From: JAPOVO01 sp026708165
Lineage (GTDB): Bacteria; Chloroflexota; UBA11872; VXNJ01
Direction: 5' to 3'
Assembly: GCA_965208775.1 (NCBI GenBank)
Contig: OZ242360.1
Location: forward strand, 186,001 to 250,000
DNA: 64,000 nucleotides
Shown here: positions 25,558 to 35,096 of the stretch, in pieces
Position numbering within the stretch: the first letter of the stretch is position 1
Layout: the number at the start of each line of letters is the position of its first letter
Program-made: the position numbers and the translations under genes
Notes under the pieces: model-generated
The model's input: only the letters and a program-made list of their open reading frames with translations
Databases searched by the model: none
Told to the model about the DNA's origin: nothing

Positions 25558-25828
25558 GGTTCCGGGGGCTCCTTTCGTAGCATCGCCGCCGTGGCGTTCA
25601 GATTTTAGGCGTCGGACGGATGGAGAATATGTCGGTCGAATCACATGCCAGGTCTCGTCCCGAGGTCAAGGGCAACACCGAGGGCTAGACAGTCGCCGTT
25701 TTGTCATCGATACTCGGATTTGGTCGAGAATCGCGTTTTCGCAGATTTACCTGCAACAGAGACGTGGATCCAGTCGTGCCAATCAGCACTACGACCAACA
25801 AACCTCACTGATTTCAAAAGGGACGCTA

Positions 25829-26854
25829 ATGAGTGACGAATTCATGATTCGGGTTGAAGACTTGGTAAAGGTCTATCCGGGCGGGACCCGGGCTGTCGAT
25901 CGAGTTAGTTTCCGCGTGGGACAAGGAGAGTTTTTCGGTTTCCTGGGACCCAACGGCGCCGGCAAGACGACCACGATAAAAGTGCTTGCTACGTTGTTGA
26001 AGAAGACCTCGGGGCGGGCCGTGGTGGCTGGTTACGACGTCGACCGCGACGCTCAGTCGGTTCGGCGAAGCATCGGATTCGCGATGCAAGAAGTCGGGCT
26101 CGACGATCTGTCGAAGGGGCGAGACTTCCTAGTCCTACAAGGCGTCCTGTACGGGATGTCTCGCCGCGACGCGTCAGTCCGCGCGGGCGAGCTGCTGGAG
26201 CTAGTCGGTCTGGCTGACGTCGCCGATAGACGAGTGGGCACGTATTCGGGTGGAATGCGCCGACGGATCGATCTGGTCGGAGCGTTGATGCATAGCCCGC
26301 AGTTGTTGTTCCTAGATGAGCCGACGACTGGTCTCGATCCTCAAAGCCGGCTCGCGATCTGGGAGCATCTCGAGCGGCTCAGCTCTGACGGAGTGACCGT
26401 ATTCCTGACCACCCAGATTATGGAGGAAGCCGACCGCCTCTGTGACCGAATCGCAATAATCGATCGCGGCACGATCGTCGCTGAAGGCTCGCCCGCAGAC
26501 CTCAAGGCGGAAGTCGGCGGAGACGTAGTGCACTTGACTCTCGCCGACGGCGGCGAAAACGGTCAACTGATTGACAAGGCGGCCTCGCTCGCGGCTGAGC
26601 AATCGTTTGTAAGGCAGGTTGAGTCCGTGGACGGGCATCTTGCCGTAAAGGTTGTCGATGGGGGCGAAGCAGCCCCTCAACTCATGCGAAATCTGCATGA
26701 TGCCGGCATTTCGGTTCGAAACGTGACGGTCTCCCAACCCAGTCTGGACGACGTGTTCCTGAAGCACACGGGGCGGCAGATCCGGGCAGACGAAGCCTCC
26801 GAGGATGAGGCGGGGCAGCTTCTGAAAGCGTTCCTGGGAGTCAAACGAGGTTAA
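25829..26854 (+). CDS. ABC exporter ATP-binding protein, DrrA/daunorubicin-resistance type
   Basis: 341 residues. Walker A GPNGAGKTTT at 40-49, Q-loop region QEVGLDDLSKG at about 87-97, signature YSGGMRRR at 139-146, Walker B LLFLDEP at 159-165 with D-loop GLD. A C-terminal extension (about 225-341) is typical of DrrA-like and other ABC-2 ATPases. The ATG at 25829 was chosen because GGGACG lies before it and the domain begins there; the frame is open upstream to 25535 but antisense to the isomerase gene. The permease follows with two bases between stop and start. Substrate unknown; drug, lipid or polysaccharide are all possible. Confidence 0.92.
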   Translation: MSDEFMIRVEDLVKVYPGGTRAVDRVSFRVGQGEFFGFLGPNGAGKTTTIKVLATLLKKTSGRAVVAGYDVDRDAQSVRRSIGFAMQEVGLDDLSKGRDFLVLQGVLYGMSRRDASVRAGELLELVGLADVADRRVGTYSGGMRRRIDLVGALMHSPQLLFLDEPTTGLDPQSRLAIWEHLERLSSDGVTVFLTTQIMEEADRLCDRIAIIDRGTIVAEGSPADLKAEVGGDVVHLTLADGGENGQLIDKAASLAAEQSFVRQVESVDGHLAVKVVDGGEAAPQLMRNLHDAGISVRNVTVSQPSLDDVFLKHTGRQIRADEASEDEAGQLLKAFLGVKRG

Positions 26855-26856
26855 CG

Positions 26857-27621
26857 ATGGCGCTTCTAAGACAGACTTTCTTCATCTATCTACGCAACTT
26901 GAAGACGTGGACGGCTCAGCCGGCCACGCTGCTCACGGCGATAGCGTCGTCGGCCTTCATGTTCATCTTCTTCGGTGCACCCTTAGGTAAGCTGACGCTA
27001 CTGCCAGGATTCCCCGCCGACAGCTACCAAGCCTACCTGACCGGCATGGTGCTCGTTATGACAGTCGTCTTTAGCGGCAGTGACATGGCGATGGTTCTGC
27101 TGACCGACATACTGTCCGGCTACTTCGACAAGCTGCTACTGTCTCCTGTGAACCGGCTAGCGATCCTGCTAGGGACCCTGGCTATCGGCGCGACGCGAGC
27201 ATTGGCGCAGGTCGTGGTGATAATCCTGATCGCCCTGGCGTTCGGAGTCAGATTCGAGGCGGGACTCCTGGGCGTCATCGCCATTGTCGTTGCGACGACC
27301 ACATTCGGGGTGGCCATGTCTTGTATCGGTCTCGTCCTGGCGCTTCGCACGAAGAGCGTTCAGGTAACGATGAATAGCTGGCTACTGTTCATGCCGCTGG
27401 CGTTTCTCACAACCGCGTTCATGCCCAAAGAACTCTTGTCGGGGTGGTTCGAGGTCGCGGTCAGGTTCAACCCTGTCGACTACGTTATGTCAGCCGTGCG
27501 CGCGGTCATAATCGAAGGTTGGGTTTGGTCCGCAATTCTTCCCGGAGTTTGGGTGCTTGTCGGCATGACCGCGGTCTTGCTCAGCTTTACCACCTGGCAA
27601 TACCGCCGAGCGACGGCCTAA
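26857..27621 (+). CDS. ABC-2 type exporter permease, DrrB type
   Basis: 254 residues with about six membrane segments (near 25-45, 58-78, 100-125, 140-165, 172-192 and 225-245). It has the ABC-2 family region MPLAFLTTAFMPKELLSGWF and FNPVDYVMSAVRAVI near 180-215, the conserved C-terminal part. AGGTTAACG before the ATG overlaps the end of the ATPase gene, so the two are coupled. A complete transporter would be a dimer of ATPase and permease. Ends convergent with RidA at 27701. Confidence 0.9.
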   Translation: MALLRQTFFIYLRNLKTWTAQPATLLTAIASSAFMFIFFGAPLGKLTLLPGFPADSYQAYLTGMVLVMTVVFSGSDMAMVLLTDILSGYFDKLLLSPVNRLAILLGTLAIGATRALAQVVVIILIALAFGVRFEAGLLGVIAIVVATTTFGVAMSCIGLVLALRTKSVQVTMNSWLLFMPLAFLTTAFMPKELLSGWFEVAVRFNPVDYVMSAVRAVIIEGWVWSAILPGVWVLVGMTAVLLSFTTWQYRRATA

Positions 27622-27700
27622 CGCCCCAACTAGCAAGGTAGCAGTTCCAACCAGACTAACCGGGGAACCGCCAGCCAGCCATTCTTTTGACGGGCGTCTG

Positions 27701-28162
27701 CTATTCGACTTCGAAAATTGCGTCGGCTTCAACCGGCGACTGTACCGTGAGCGAGGCCATGCAGACGGCGGACCTGGCGTGCTTACCCATCTCGCCGAAT
27801 ACCTCGACAAGGAAATCGGAGCAGCCGTTGATGACCTGCGGGGCCTCCTCGAAGTCGTCGGTGGAGTTCACCATGCCAAGAACCCGCACCACGCGCTTGA
27901 CTCTATCGAGGTCGCCGAGAACGTACTTGGCCTCGGCGAGGAGAGCTATTGCGCACCAGCGGGCCGCTTCGTAGGCCTCTTGGGTCGTATAGTCTCTTCC
28001 GACCTTGCCCTTCCACGGCGTCCCGGAGCCGGTCTGAGGGTAGACCCCCGTCAGGAACAACAGATTGCCGACCTGCACGCCAGGGATGACCGGCCAGTCC
28101 ACGTTGGTGGGAATCTCCGGCAGAGTGACTCCCATCTCTTCCAGCTTCTTCTCTATCCGCAT
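27701..28162 (-). CDS. RidA/YjgF family protein (copy 1)
   Basis: 153 residues, slightly longer than canonical RidA (about 130). Begins MRIEKKLEEMGVTLPE, then GVQVGNLLFLTG, a conserved stretch with LGDLDRVKRVVRVLGMVN and the C-terminal HARSAVCMASL...PVEADAIFEVE. The Arg of HARSAV and the Glu of PVEADA correspond to the active-site Arg and Glu of imine/enamine deaminases, though this subgroup is a RidA-like clade with unknown substrate. ATG at 28162 with AGGAGG upstream. Very similar to the plus-strand copy at 30019. It heads a run with the RraA-like and creatininase-like genes. Confidence 0.88.
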   Translation of the reverse strand: MRIEKKLEEMGVTLPEIPTNVDWPVIPGVQVGNLLFLTGVYPQTGSGTPWKGKVGRDYTTQEAYEAARWCAIALLAEAKYVLGDLDRVKRVVRVLGMVNSTDDFEEAPQVINGCSDFLVEVFGEMGKHARSAVCMASLTVQSPVEADAIFEVE

Positions 28163-28239
28163 GGCGCTAACCTCCTGATGTCGCCATATGATGCAAGTGT
28201 AGAACCCAGCCCCGTTAGCGCGCCCCGGGGCGCTGAGGG

Positions 28240-29064
28240 CTATTCCGCGGGCTGCTCCCCCGACCACCGCAGATAGTCCGCTTCGACATGGTCGGGCCAC
28301 GGCAAAGTGTCCATAACCCCCGGGGAGTAGGTCCCTTCCGATAACCGCTGTCGGGTAAAGCGGTCGCGCATTGCCTCGTTCTCCGCGCGTTGCACGACTT
28401 CCTGCGCGAGATGAGGTGGAATGAAGATAAGCCCCGTCGGGGTTCCGAGTACGAGATCGCCCGGCATGACCGTAGCGGCGCCTATGCGCGCCGGTAGATT
28501 CACTCCCGCAAGCGTCACATCGCCAATAGCCGAAGGATGCAGTCCCCGACAGAAGAACGTGACGTCCTCCATCTGCCTGATTCCTTGATAGTCCCGGATC
28601 ATGCCATTGATCACCGCGCCCACGCCGGTACGGCTTGCTATCGAGGTTGCCAGGTTGTCGCCGATGAAGGGCCCATCCACGACCTTGCCGAACATATCGA
28701 CCACCATCACATCCCCGGGCTGGAGGAGGTCGATCACCCACGAGTTATGCTGCACGCCTTCGACGCGCTCGTCGGCGAGTCCTTCGGATTGAGCGATTTC
28801 GTGGAGATCAGGGCGATTCGGTACGAATACCGCCGTCAACGCGCGGCCGACCAATATCCTGTCCGGATTGGTTCTAAACCATCCGCCGTCGAACTGATGA
28901 TGGTAACCATGCTCGCGTAGGACAACCCACGCCTGCTCGGTAGTGACCGCTCTAGTGCGCTCCAAAAGGTCGTCGGGCACTCGTGGACGGCCGTCATCGA
29001 TGCGCTCGAATGGATTGAGAGGCGTTAGCCGCTCAACGAAACCGCGCGGTTTGAAGATATCCAT
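28240..29064 (-). CDS. RraA/HMG-aldolase family protein
   Basis: 274 residues, longer than the usual RraA-like fold (about 160-230) because of N- and C-terminal extensions. The core motif is GDNLATSIASRTGVGAVINGMIRD (about 136-159), with the G-D-x-L and R-D spacing of the family; the Arg and Asp bind the oxo-acid substrate and Mg2+ in 4-hydroxy-4-methyl-2-oxoglutarate aldolases. PVxxPGDLVLG-like MPGDLVLGTPTGLIFIP is the other typical segment. A role as a carboligase/aldolase or dimethylmenaquinone-methyltransferase-annotated protein is likely. It lies between RidA and the creatininase-like gene on the same strand. Confidence 0.85.
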   Translation of the reverse strand: MDIFKPRGFVERLTPLNPFERIDDGRPRVPDDLLERTRAVTTEQAWVVLREHGYHHQFDGGWFRTNPDRILVGRALTAVFVPNRPDLHEIAQSEGLADERVEGVQHNSWVIDLLQPGDVMVVDMFGKVVDGPFIGDNLATSIASRTGVGAVINGMIRDYQGIRQMEDVTFFCRGLHPSAIGDVTLAGVNLPARIGAATVMPGDLVLGTPTGLIFIPPHLAQEVVQRAENEAMRDRFTRQRLSEGTYSPGVMDTLPWPDHVEADYLRWSGEQPAE

Positions 29065-29087
29065 AGAGTTTCGCAGACAGTCGCGCG

Positions 29088-29894
29088 CTAACTTTGAGAG
29101 CCGAAATTCTGTTCGATAAATCTCGCCAGTGCGCTGGAGTGAAAGTCCAGAAGAGTCTCTCCCATCGCTGCTGAGGCGTTGTGTGACTCGTCCGTGAAGC
29201 CCGTCCGATGAGGCCGGCTGGCGGGATCGGATACACCCATCCCGGATGGCGGACCGGCCTCGCGAACAGCGGCTGCCTCGCGGTCTATCAATTCACGCCA
29301 GTCCGGTTCAACGAGATCGGGAAATGCGCTCAACATCATTGAGGTCTCGAAATCCCCGGAGTGACCAGGTATATCGGCAAAGCCCTCCGGCCATAGCTCG
29401 CTCAATCCCTGGGGATCAAGATTCCAGTACGAGTAGGTTTCGATTTGAACGTCGTGATCATTTATCAGGTTCATCATCACGACCCTGTTGGGAGCGTCAT
29501 TGCCGCCATGCCCGTTGAGTATCAGGATCCGCGAGAAGCCTTGCACGATCAGACAATCGCACAGGTCCTTAACCGCCCGAATATAGGTGTCGGCGGTCAG
29601 CGACAAAACGCCCGCGAACGCAAGCCAATGATGCGAAGCACCGAAGTGCATTGGCGGCAACAATACGATGGGCCGCTCCAGCTCGATCTTAGGCTCGGCG
29701 CGGCGAATGACCTCTGTAACAAGCAGAGTGTCCACAGAAACGCCGAGATGCGGACCGTGCTGCTCCATCGAGCCAGTCGGCAGCAACGCAAGCGCCTCAC
29801 CGGAGACGGCGGCGATGTCTTCCCTGTGCATAGTCTGAAAGTTGTGGAACAAGATTCTTATGCTCCGTTGTCTAGACAGGTCGGGACGGGCCAC
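29088..29894 (-). CDS. Creatininase family protein
   Basis: 268 residues when counted from the GTG at 29894. Family motifs: PTGSMEQHGPHLG (about 40-52; Glu and His metal ligands), VSVDTLL with the Asp ligand, NGHGGND (about 124-130; His ligand) and GDFETSMML (Glu ligand). Creatininase-family enzymes open cyclic amides; the group also includes MftE-like peptidases and FAPy deformylases. No clear ribosome site precedes the GTG; a TTG about 24 bases further in has CGGAG upstream and may be the real start. It divides from the second RidA gene at 30019. Confidence 0.87.
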   Translation of the reverse strand: MARPDLSRQRSIRILFHNFQTMHREDIAAVSGEALALLPTGSMEQHGPHLGVSVDTLLVTEVIRRAEPKIELERPIVLLPPMHFGASHHWLAFAGVLSLTADTYIRAVKDLCDCLIVQGFSRILILNGHGGNDAPNRVVMMNLINDHDVQIETYSYWNLDPQGLSELWPEGFADIPGHSGDFETSMMLSAFPDLVEPDWRELIDREAAAVREAGPPSGMGVSDPASRPHRTGFTDESHNASAAMGETLLDFHSSALARFIEQNFGSQS

Positions 29895-30018
29895 AGAATA
29901 GCACCGGGGTCTCAGGTCACCAACGCGGCCGAGCCCCTAGGTAGGCTTATCAACCTTACGGGTAAAATCGGCTGTTTGCGTGTTGACAGAGTGATTTAGT
30001 AAACGGAGGATCGGGAAA

Positions 30019-30483
30019 TTGCGCATCGAAAAGAAGCTTGAAGATATGGGTATCGAGCTGCCCGCCGTGGAGCCGAATACACAGATTGCCTTGATACCGG
30101 GAGTCAAGGTGGGAAGCCTGCTATTCCTGTCCGGATGCGGTCCCGCCGACACGTCCGGCAGAGACTCCTGGCACGGCAAGGTCGGCGTGGACTACTCAAC
30201 TGAAGAGGGTGTCGAGGCCGCAAAGTGGTGTGGGGTCAGCCTTCTGGCGGCAGCCAAGTCGGTTGTCGGTGATCTCGACCGAGTCAAGCGCGTAGTCAAA
30301 GTCCTCGGAATGGTCAACGCGCCACCCGATTTCGAAGACCAGCCGAGGGTCATCAACGGCTGTTCCGATCTATTCGTGGAATTGTTTGGTGAGATGGGCC
30401 GTCACGCCCGCTCGGCTGTGGGAATGGGAAGCCTCCCGATGGGCCTGCCGGTCGAAATCGAGGCCATCTTCGAGATCGAATAA
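30019..30483 (+). CDS. RidA/YjgF family protein (copy 2)
   Basis: 154 residues and nearly the same as the 153-residue copy at 27701: identical MRIEKKLE beginning, LGDLDRVKRVVKVLGMVN, NGCSDLFVELFGEMG and HARSAVGMGSL with the Arg, and PVEIEAIFEIE with the Glu. Start TTG at 30019 with CGGAGG eight bases upstream. Differences concentrate in residues 10-35, which may line the ligand pocket. It diverges from the creatininase-like gene and is followed by 119 bases with no gene. Confidence 0.88.
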   Translation: MRIEKKLEDMGIELPAVEPNTQIALIPGVKVGSLLFLSGCGPADTSGRDSWHGKVGVDYSTEEGVEAAKWCGVSLLAAAKSVVGDLDRVKRVVKVLGMVNAPPDFEDQPRVINGCSDLFVELFGEMGRHARSAVGMGSLPMGLPVEIEAIFEIE

Positions 30484-30602
30484 CGAGCGCAATTCAGGAC
30501 TGGCCGCAGCGCAGGCGGCGATCAGGCGGTAGACCTAGGCCGAAGAGGCGCGCCCTACATCCGAGCTCACCAACTGAAGCGGCAGTTTCGACCGGAGCGG
30601 CT

Positions 30603-31784
30603 TTAGCCTTGCAGCGCCCTTTTTATCCCACGAAGCTGATTAATGGTCGAGATTCCATAGTTGTAGAAATTCAGTCCGGTCGCGCCGCCTTCGATGCTGA
30701 CGCTTACCTTCTCACGCCAGACGTCGGAGTTCGGGATTTCGGGATAGTGGGTTTGATGCCCGAGAATGACTTCCCGGTCGGCGGCCTGTTCCGATGCGAT
30801 GTTCAAGCTCTGCGCCGTCTCCGCGGGCGTTTGGCCGTACACGGCGGTAATCAGCCCGTCCGCACTCTGCACGGCCCTGGTAAGCCCGGGATCGCTGAGG
30901 AGCGATTTGCGTTCTAGGCCCCGACCGATAAGCAGCACCCTGGTCTCGGCGACCGCTTCAACCGCAGCCTTTATCTCGGATACGAGGGACACAACCGAGT
31001 TTTCCAGCGTTTCGGAGTAGGCCGCAAACTCCGAATGTTCCGCTTCCAACCGCTCCCTACCGGCTTCGCCGCTGTGGTCCGGCGCTTCGTCCGAGTCGCC
31101 CTGAAGTATCCGCAGCACCTCGGATTCAATCAGTTGCGCGACCGATGCCACGTCTACGCCGGCGTCTTCTCCCCGCACCTTGCAGGAAGGGCAAAAGCAA
31201 ATCGAAAGCAGGTAATCGCCCCAGTCGCCCAAGGGAGCGCCTACCTTGGGGTGGTGAGTCTCGTGCAAGAACGGATGGAATCCGAAGGCCTCCAGTTCAA
31301 TGCTCCGAAGGTCGTAGCTCGCAGCGAGGTCCGATGCAAGCGCAACCGCATAGTGGCGAGACTCGGGATTTGACGGACATAGGTGATGTTTCAGTGAATC
31401 GCCGAGCACGGTGTGCATGGCGCAGTCGGGATGCGTAGTCGCGAGACGGGAGTTGTGTAAGACGACTGTCCAGGCGTTGAGATCGAGACCGAAGCGTGAC
31501 TTGGCCGATTCGATGGCCCGAAAAACGTCGATTTCCTCGACCAGCTTCGATTCGACCGGCTTGATTCGACCGTATTTCGATTGGTCCGTCTTGAAGTAGG
31601 CAACCCCTCCTTCGCCCATGTAGATCTTGGGGCCGCGACTATGTGGTCGGAGCTGCGTAAAGTTGTGATACGCCGCCGTCAGGCTCACCCCATTGCAGCC
31701 GGCAACGTCTCGAATCGTGGCGAGGGCGTCGTCAAGGCCATCGTCGGCCACGTCCCAAGGATAGGTCCATAAGGAGTTATTCAT
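30603..31784 (-). CDS. Uncharacterised TIM-barrel (glycosidase-like) protein
   Basis: 393 residues. The sequence reads as alternating helices and strands with an aromatic-rich N-terminus (WTYPWDVADDG) and a CFCPSCK cysteine cluster near residue 218, resembling the zinc-like or structural motif of several hypothetical glycosyl hydrolases (GHL6/beta-galactosidase-type barrels). RSIELEAFGFHPFLHE (about 186-201) contains acidic residues at a strand end. No signal peptide. I could not identify a catalytic pair with confidence. Neighbours are a RidA gene (convergent side) and a Gfo/Idh gene, which fits carbohydrate metabolism. Family assignment is tentative. Confidence 0.55.
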   Translation of the reverse strand: MNNSLWTYPWDVADDGLDDALATIRDVAGCNGVSLTAAYHNFTQLRPHSRGPKIYMGEGGVAYFKTDQSKYGRIKPVESKLVEEIDVFRAIESAKSRFGLDLNAWTVVLHNSRLATTHPDCAMHTVLGDSLKHHLCPSNPESRHYAVALASDLAASYDLRSIELEAFGFHPFLHETHHPKVGAPLGDWGDYLLSICFCPSCKVRGEDAGVDVASVAQLIESEVLRILQGDSDEAPDHSGEAGRERLEAEHSEFAAYSETLENSVVSLVSEIKAAVEAVAETRVLLIGRGLERKSLLSDPGLTRAVQSADGLITAVYGQTPAETAQSLNIASEQAADREVILGHQTHYPEIPNSDVWREKVSVSIEGGATGLNFYNYGISTINQLRGIKRALQG

Positions 31785-32007
31785 TGTCGATCCTTCACTA
31801 TCAAGCGGTAGGCCCTATCATGGCACAGCCTTCCAGTTCGACCTTTCCGGCAGAATGTCATTCGCTAGTCGTGCCTGCTCGCTCTCGACAAGCTCTCGGA
31901 TTTGAAGTGAACCTTGGTGGACAGCTAGTGTTCGATTCGGCAACCTGCGTCCTGGAGGAAACCACTCCTCCGGAAGCGCCGAGTCAAATGTCGGAGTGAT
32001 ATAGAGC

Positions 32008-33054
32008 ATGGCAAAACCCCGTGTCGGAATTGTTGGAATCTCCGGTTATTACGCGTTTTCGTTTGCCGAGGCCCTATGGACGAACCACGAAGTCGACTTC
32101 GTCGCCGCGTCGACTTGGCCGCCGGAAGAAGAGCGCGGCATCGAGGGAATCCGCATGATGACGCCGACCGAGTACGGAGAACGCTTTGGCGTAAAGATGT
32201 ACGACGATCCGCTAACCATGATTTCGCGTGAATCGCTGGATGGCGTATCCCTCTGCGGCCACGCAATGGACCATCTGCCAATGGTCGAGGCAATCGCTCC
32301 GACCGGAGTCAGCTTGTTCTTTGACAAGCCGGTCGCGCTGACGCTTGACGAGACCGATCAAATAGCGAGTCTCATCCGCAAGCACGGCAATAAGTCGGGC
32401 GCTTCTCAGCCCGCCCGCTATGAGGACACCATCAGGCAAGCTAAAGCCTACGTCGACGACGGCGGGATCGGCGACCTACTGACGGTCCGGGCATTTCTAT
32501 CGCACTCGGGGATCCGGGGCGAGACGATAGTTCCGGTTCCCCGACCGGACGTGCATTTCGCCTATTACACAGCGGATTTGACGCAGTGGTTCATGGACTG
32601 GACGCCTGCCAAGAGCGCCTTCGCGATCTACGCGAAACTGGTACCGGAAGACCTTCAACCTACCGACAACGCCAAGGGCATCGTCGAGTTCGACGACGGG
32701 CGGATCGGGTCAATGGACCTCTACTGCACGCCCCTGTGGGGCGGGCCGCTCTTCGAGATTGAGGCTATCGGCACGGACGGCTTCGTGCGCACCAGCCAGT
32801 CGGTCGGACGCGGCACGCTGTTCACGAAAGACGGCAACACGGCCTTTCAGGCGGATCAGGACGACATTCGACGCGTCCACTTCAACGAACTAAACGCTTG
32901 GGTCTCGGCAGTGGCTCGCGGCGAAGACTGCGAACTTTCGGTCGAGTTGGCGCGAAAAGTGATGGAACTGTGCGTTGCCTGGAAGCAATCATCGGATGAC
33001 CGTCGCACGGTACATTTCCCGCTGACTTCAAGCACCGTTAGGATTGGGCCGTAG
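32008..33054 (+). CDS. Gfo/Idh/MocA family oxidoreductase
   Basis: 348 residues. Rossmann start VGIVGISGYYAF lacks the canonical GxGxxG (it reads GISGYY). FDKPVALTLDE is the EKP-like motif near residue 108-118. VHFAYYTADLTQWFMDW (about 184-200) replaces the usual G-C-H-xxD motif, so the catalytic His is uncertain. Ribosome site GGAG eleven bases before the ATG. It is followed 39 bases later by a second Gfo/Idh gene in the same direction; the two may form a heteromeric or sequential pair. Confidence 0.85.
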   Translation: MAKPRVGIVGISGYYAFSFAEALWTNHEVDFVAASTWPPEEERGIEGIRMMTPTEYGERFGVKMYDDPLTMISRESLDGVSLCGHAMDHLPMVEAIAPTGVSLFFDKPVALTLDETDQIASLIRKHGNKSGASQPARYEDTIRQAKAYVDDGGIGDLLTVRAFLSHSGIRGETIVPVPRPDVHFAYYTADLTQWFMDWTPAKSAFAIYAKLVPEDLQPTDNAKGIVEFDDGRIGSMDLYCTPLWGGPLFEIEAIGTDGFVRTSQSVGRGTLFTKDGNTAFQADQDDIRRVHFNELNAWVSAVARGEDCELSVELARKVMELCVAWKQSSDDRRTVHFPLTSSTVRIGP

Positions 33055-33093
33055 TTCACTCGATGCTCGCAATGCCGAGCGCCCCCGCCTGGA

Positions 33094-33981
33094 TTGACCG
33101 CCGTGCCTTCGCAAGACCTCAGAATCGCCGTCCTACACGAAGCTGACGGGTATCACGCCGCCGCGTTCTGCACGATATTCAACGGCGGACCCCGCCAGCA
33201 TGAGTTTGAAGACAGAGACCTGCCTGTTATACCGCCCGGCGCACGAGTCACAGCGGTTTGGGACAAGAATCCCGCAGCCGCCGAAACACTGGCGAACACT
33301 CATCAAGTCGATCACGTGCTTTCAGAACTCCGAGAGTTGCCGAAGTTCGCCGACGCGGCGGTGCTCACGTCCGGCTGGGACCAATACCACCATTTGATCG
33401 CCGACGAGTTGATCGACCTGGGCGTTCCCTTCTATGTCGACAAGCCGCTGGCGCCGACGCTCGAGCGGGCTGCCGAAATAGTGACTCGCGCCGCGGAGCG
33501 CGGAGTCCCGATGTTCTCGGCGTCGGCGGTGAGATATGGACGCGAGCTTCTGGAGATTTTGCCAGCGATCCGCGACGAGGGTGGCATCCAATACCTCGTG
33601 GCGGCCAGTCCCATGGGCACGATTGTGTTCTACGGGGTCCACGCGGTCGAACTGGCAGTTATGACGATGGGCGCGGGAGCGACGGTCTCCTATTCCGGCG
33701 ATCACGATAAAGCGCACCAGATCATGCTGGACTGGGATGATTCACGTACCGCCGTAGTACTGGTGGACCATCGCGTTAAGAAGATCACGCTCGACATCCA
33801 CACGGCCGAATCGGCACGCCAAATCGAGATCAGCGACGAGTGGTATTACTACACCGACCTGATGAAACACTTCGCCGACATGGCGCTAACCGGAGAGCCG
33901 CCGTTTCCACCGGAAGAGACAATCGAGATCTTTCGGTGCTTGGAGGAGGCCAGAATCGCCTCGGGCACTACCGGGTTCTAA
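33094..33981 (+). CDS. Gfo/Idh/MocA family oxidoreductase, divergent
   Basis: 295 residues. The N-terminus reads LRIAVLHEADGYHAAAF, without the usual GxGxxG; YVDKPLAPTLE (about 112-122) is the EKP-like motif, and YGVHAVELAVMTMG (about 183-196) carries the likely catalytic His. The C-terminal part is shorter than in other members (last strand and helix about 260-295). Start taken as TTG at 33094; a GTG at 33103 is equally possible. Pairs with the gene upstream. Confidence 0.75.
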   Translation: MTAVPSQDLRIAVLHEADGYHAAAFCTIFNGGPRQHEFEDRDLPVIPPGARVTAVWDKNPAAAETLANTHQVDHVLSELRELPKFADAAVLTSGWDQYHHLIADELIDLGVPFYVDKPLAPTLERAAEIVTRAAERGVPMFSASAVRYGRELLEILPAIRDEGGIQYLVAASPMGTIVFYGVHAVELAVMTMGAGATVSYSGDHDKAHQIMLDWDDSRTAVVLVDHRVKKITLDIHTAESARQIEISDEWYYYTDLMKHFADMALTGEPPFPPEETIEIFRCLEEARIASGTTGF

Positions 33982-34023
33982 CGGCGTCCAACGCTGAGCG
34001 CCGAGCACTCTGGCACAACGCGC

Positions 34024-35049
34024 CTATCGGGACAGAGCCGACCGAACCTCCGCGATCTCGCGGTCGGAGACTTGCGCCGGAAGCCGGACTTGGTGGCCGA
34101 GGTAGGCGGAGAGGAGCGCGCCAAATATGGCGTCGATCACCGGCAGCGCGGTATCCAGATTGCACCTGTGCACTTTCGTCGAATCGTCTAGCCAGTCAAC
34201 GACGGCTCTGGTGAAGGCCGCCTGGGCACGCAGGTATTGTGAGTAGAAATCCACGTCCTCGCGGTGCGACTCGCCGTTGGACAGTTCGTAGCCCCACGTG
34301 TCGCTCTGCGAGGCCCACATCCTGCCGTCCGAGCACCAGAAGTCCAGATGCATGTTCAACCAGTATCCAGACTCGCCGCGGGTGCCCATACCACGGGGGC
34401 TGCACTCGAAGAACACCTGAACTTCGTCTGGGAACCAGTAGGTCGCCATGACGTGGCTGGGTGCACCGTGGTCCCACTCGTATCCCTCAAGTCCTTCCGC
34501 CGCCGCCCAAACCGCTTGCGGCTTCACGTCGCCGAGGACGAAAAGCAGCGTGTCCATTAGATGCGGTCCCATCGCCAGCGGCCCGCCGTAGGTGCTTGCT
34601 CTCACGAACTCAAGCTGTCCAAGCTTGCCCGAAGCCAGCAGATCGCGCATCCGCGCGGATTGAGGCCGATATCGCCCCTGGGTATTTACAGCTACCTTGC
34701 AAGAAGTCCGCTTGGAGACTTCCCAGATCGCCCTGCACTCCTGGGGATTTAGGGCGAGCGGCTTTTCGACGATGATCGCCTGCACGCCAGCCAAGGCGGC
34801 AAACCTGATCGGCTCAAAGCGAACGGCGGGGGGAGTCACAACGTGAAGAACGTCCGGCCGGATCTCTCTGATCATCGTCGGGTAGTCGTCAAAACGATGC
34901 TCGACCTGGAACTCGTCCGCGAACCGCCGCATTCGCTCGGCGTCCGTGTCACAGCAAGCTACTAGGTCCAGCTCGGGAATCTCAGAGTCGATCCTGGCGT
35001 GATCCACGCCACGTCCCCCGCACCCAATTATCGCCGCTCTATAGGTCAC
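34024..35049 (-). CDS. Gfo/Idh/MocA family oxidoreductase
   Basis: 341 residues with a canonical start (AAIIGCGGRGVDHA, G9-C-G-G-R-G type) and VEKPLALNPQE (about 93-103). GPLAMGPHLMDTLLFVLG (about 157-174) corresponds to the GCHxxD region, with His present. It is the last gene of the minus-strand run beginning at 40680, after the MalG-type permease with 47 bases between them, so it likely processes the sugar imported by system B. Confidence 0.9.
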   Translation of the reverse strand: MTYRAAIIGCGGRGVDHARIDSEIPELDLVACCDTDAERMRRFADEFQVEHRFDDYPTMIREIRPDVLHVVTPPAVRFEPIRFAALAGVQAIIVEKPLALNPQECRAIWEVSKRTSCKVAVNTQGRYRPQSARMRDLLASGKLGQLEFVRASTYGGPLAMGPHLMDTLLFVLGDVKPQAVWAAAEGLEGYEWDHGAPSHVMATYWFPDEVQVFFECSPRGMGTRGESGYWLNMHLDFWCSDGRMWASQSDTWGYELSNGESHREDVDFYSQYLRAQAAFTRAVVDWLDDSTKVHRCNLDTALPVIDAIFGALLSAYLGHQVRLPAQVSDREIAEVRSALSR

Positions 35050-35096
35050 TGGCCGCCGCTACCAATCGAGGGGGCGAAATCCGCCCGCGCGCAAAG

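Noticed and set aside
31784..31999. 71-codon plus-strand frame before the Gfo/Idh gene at 32008
   Set aside because: Starts in the divergent control region, lacks a ribosome site and has no family features.
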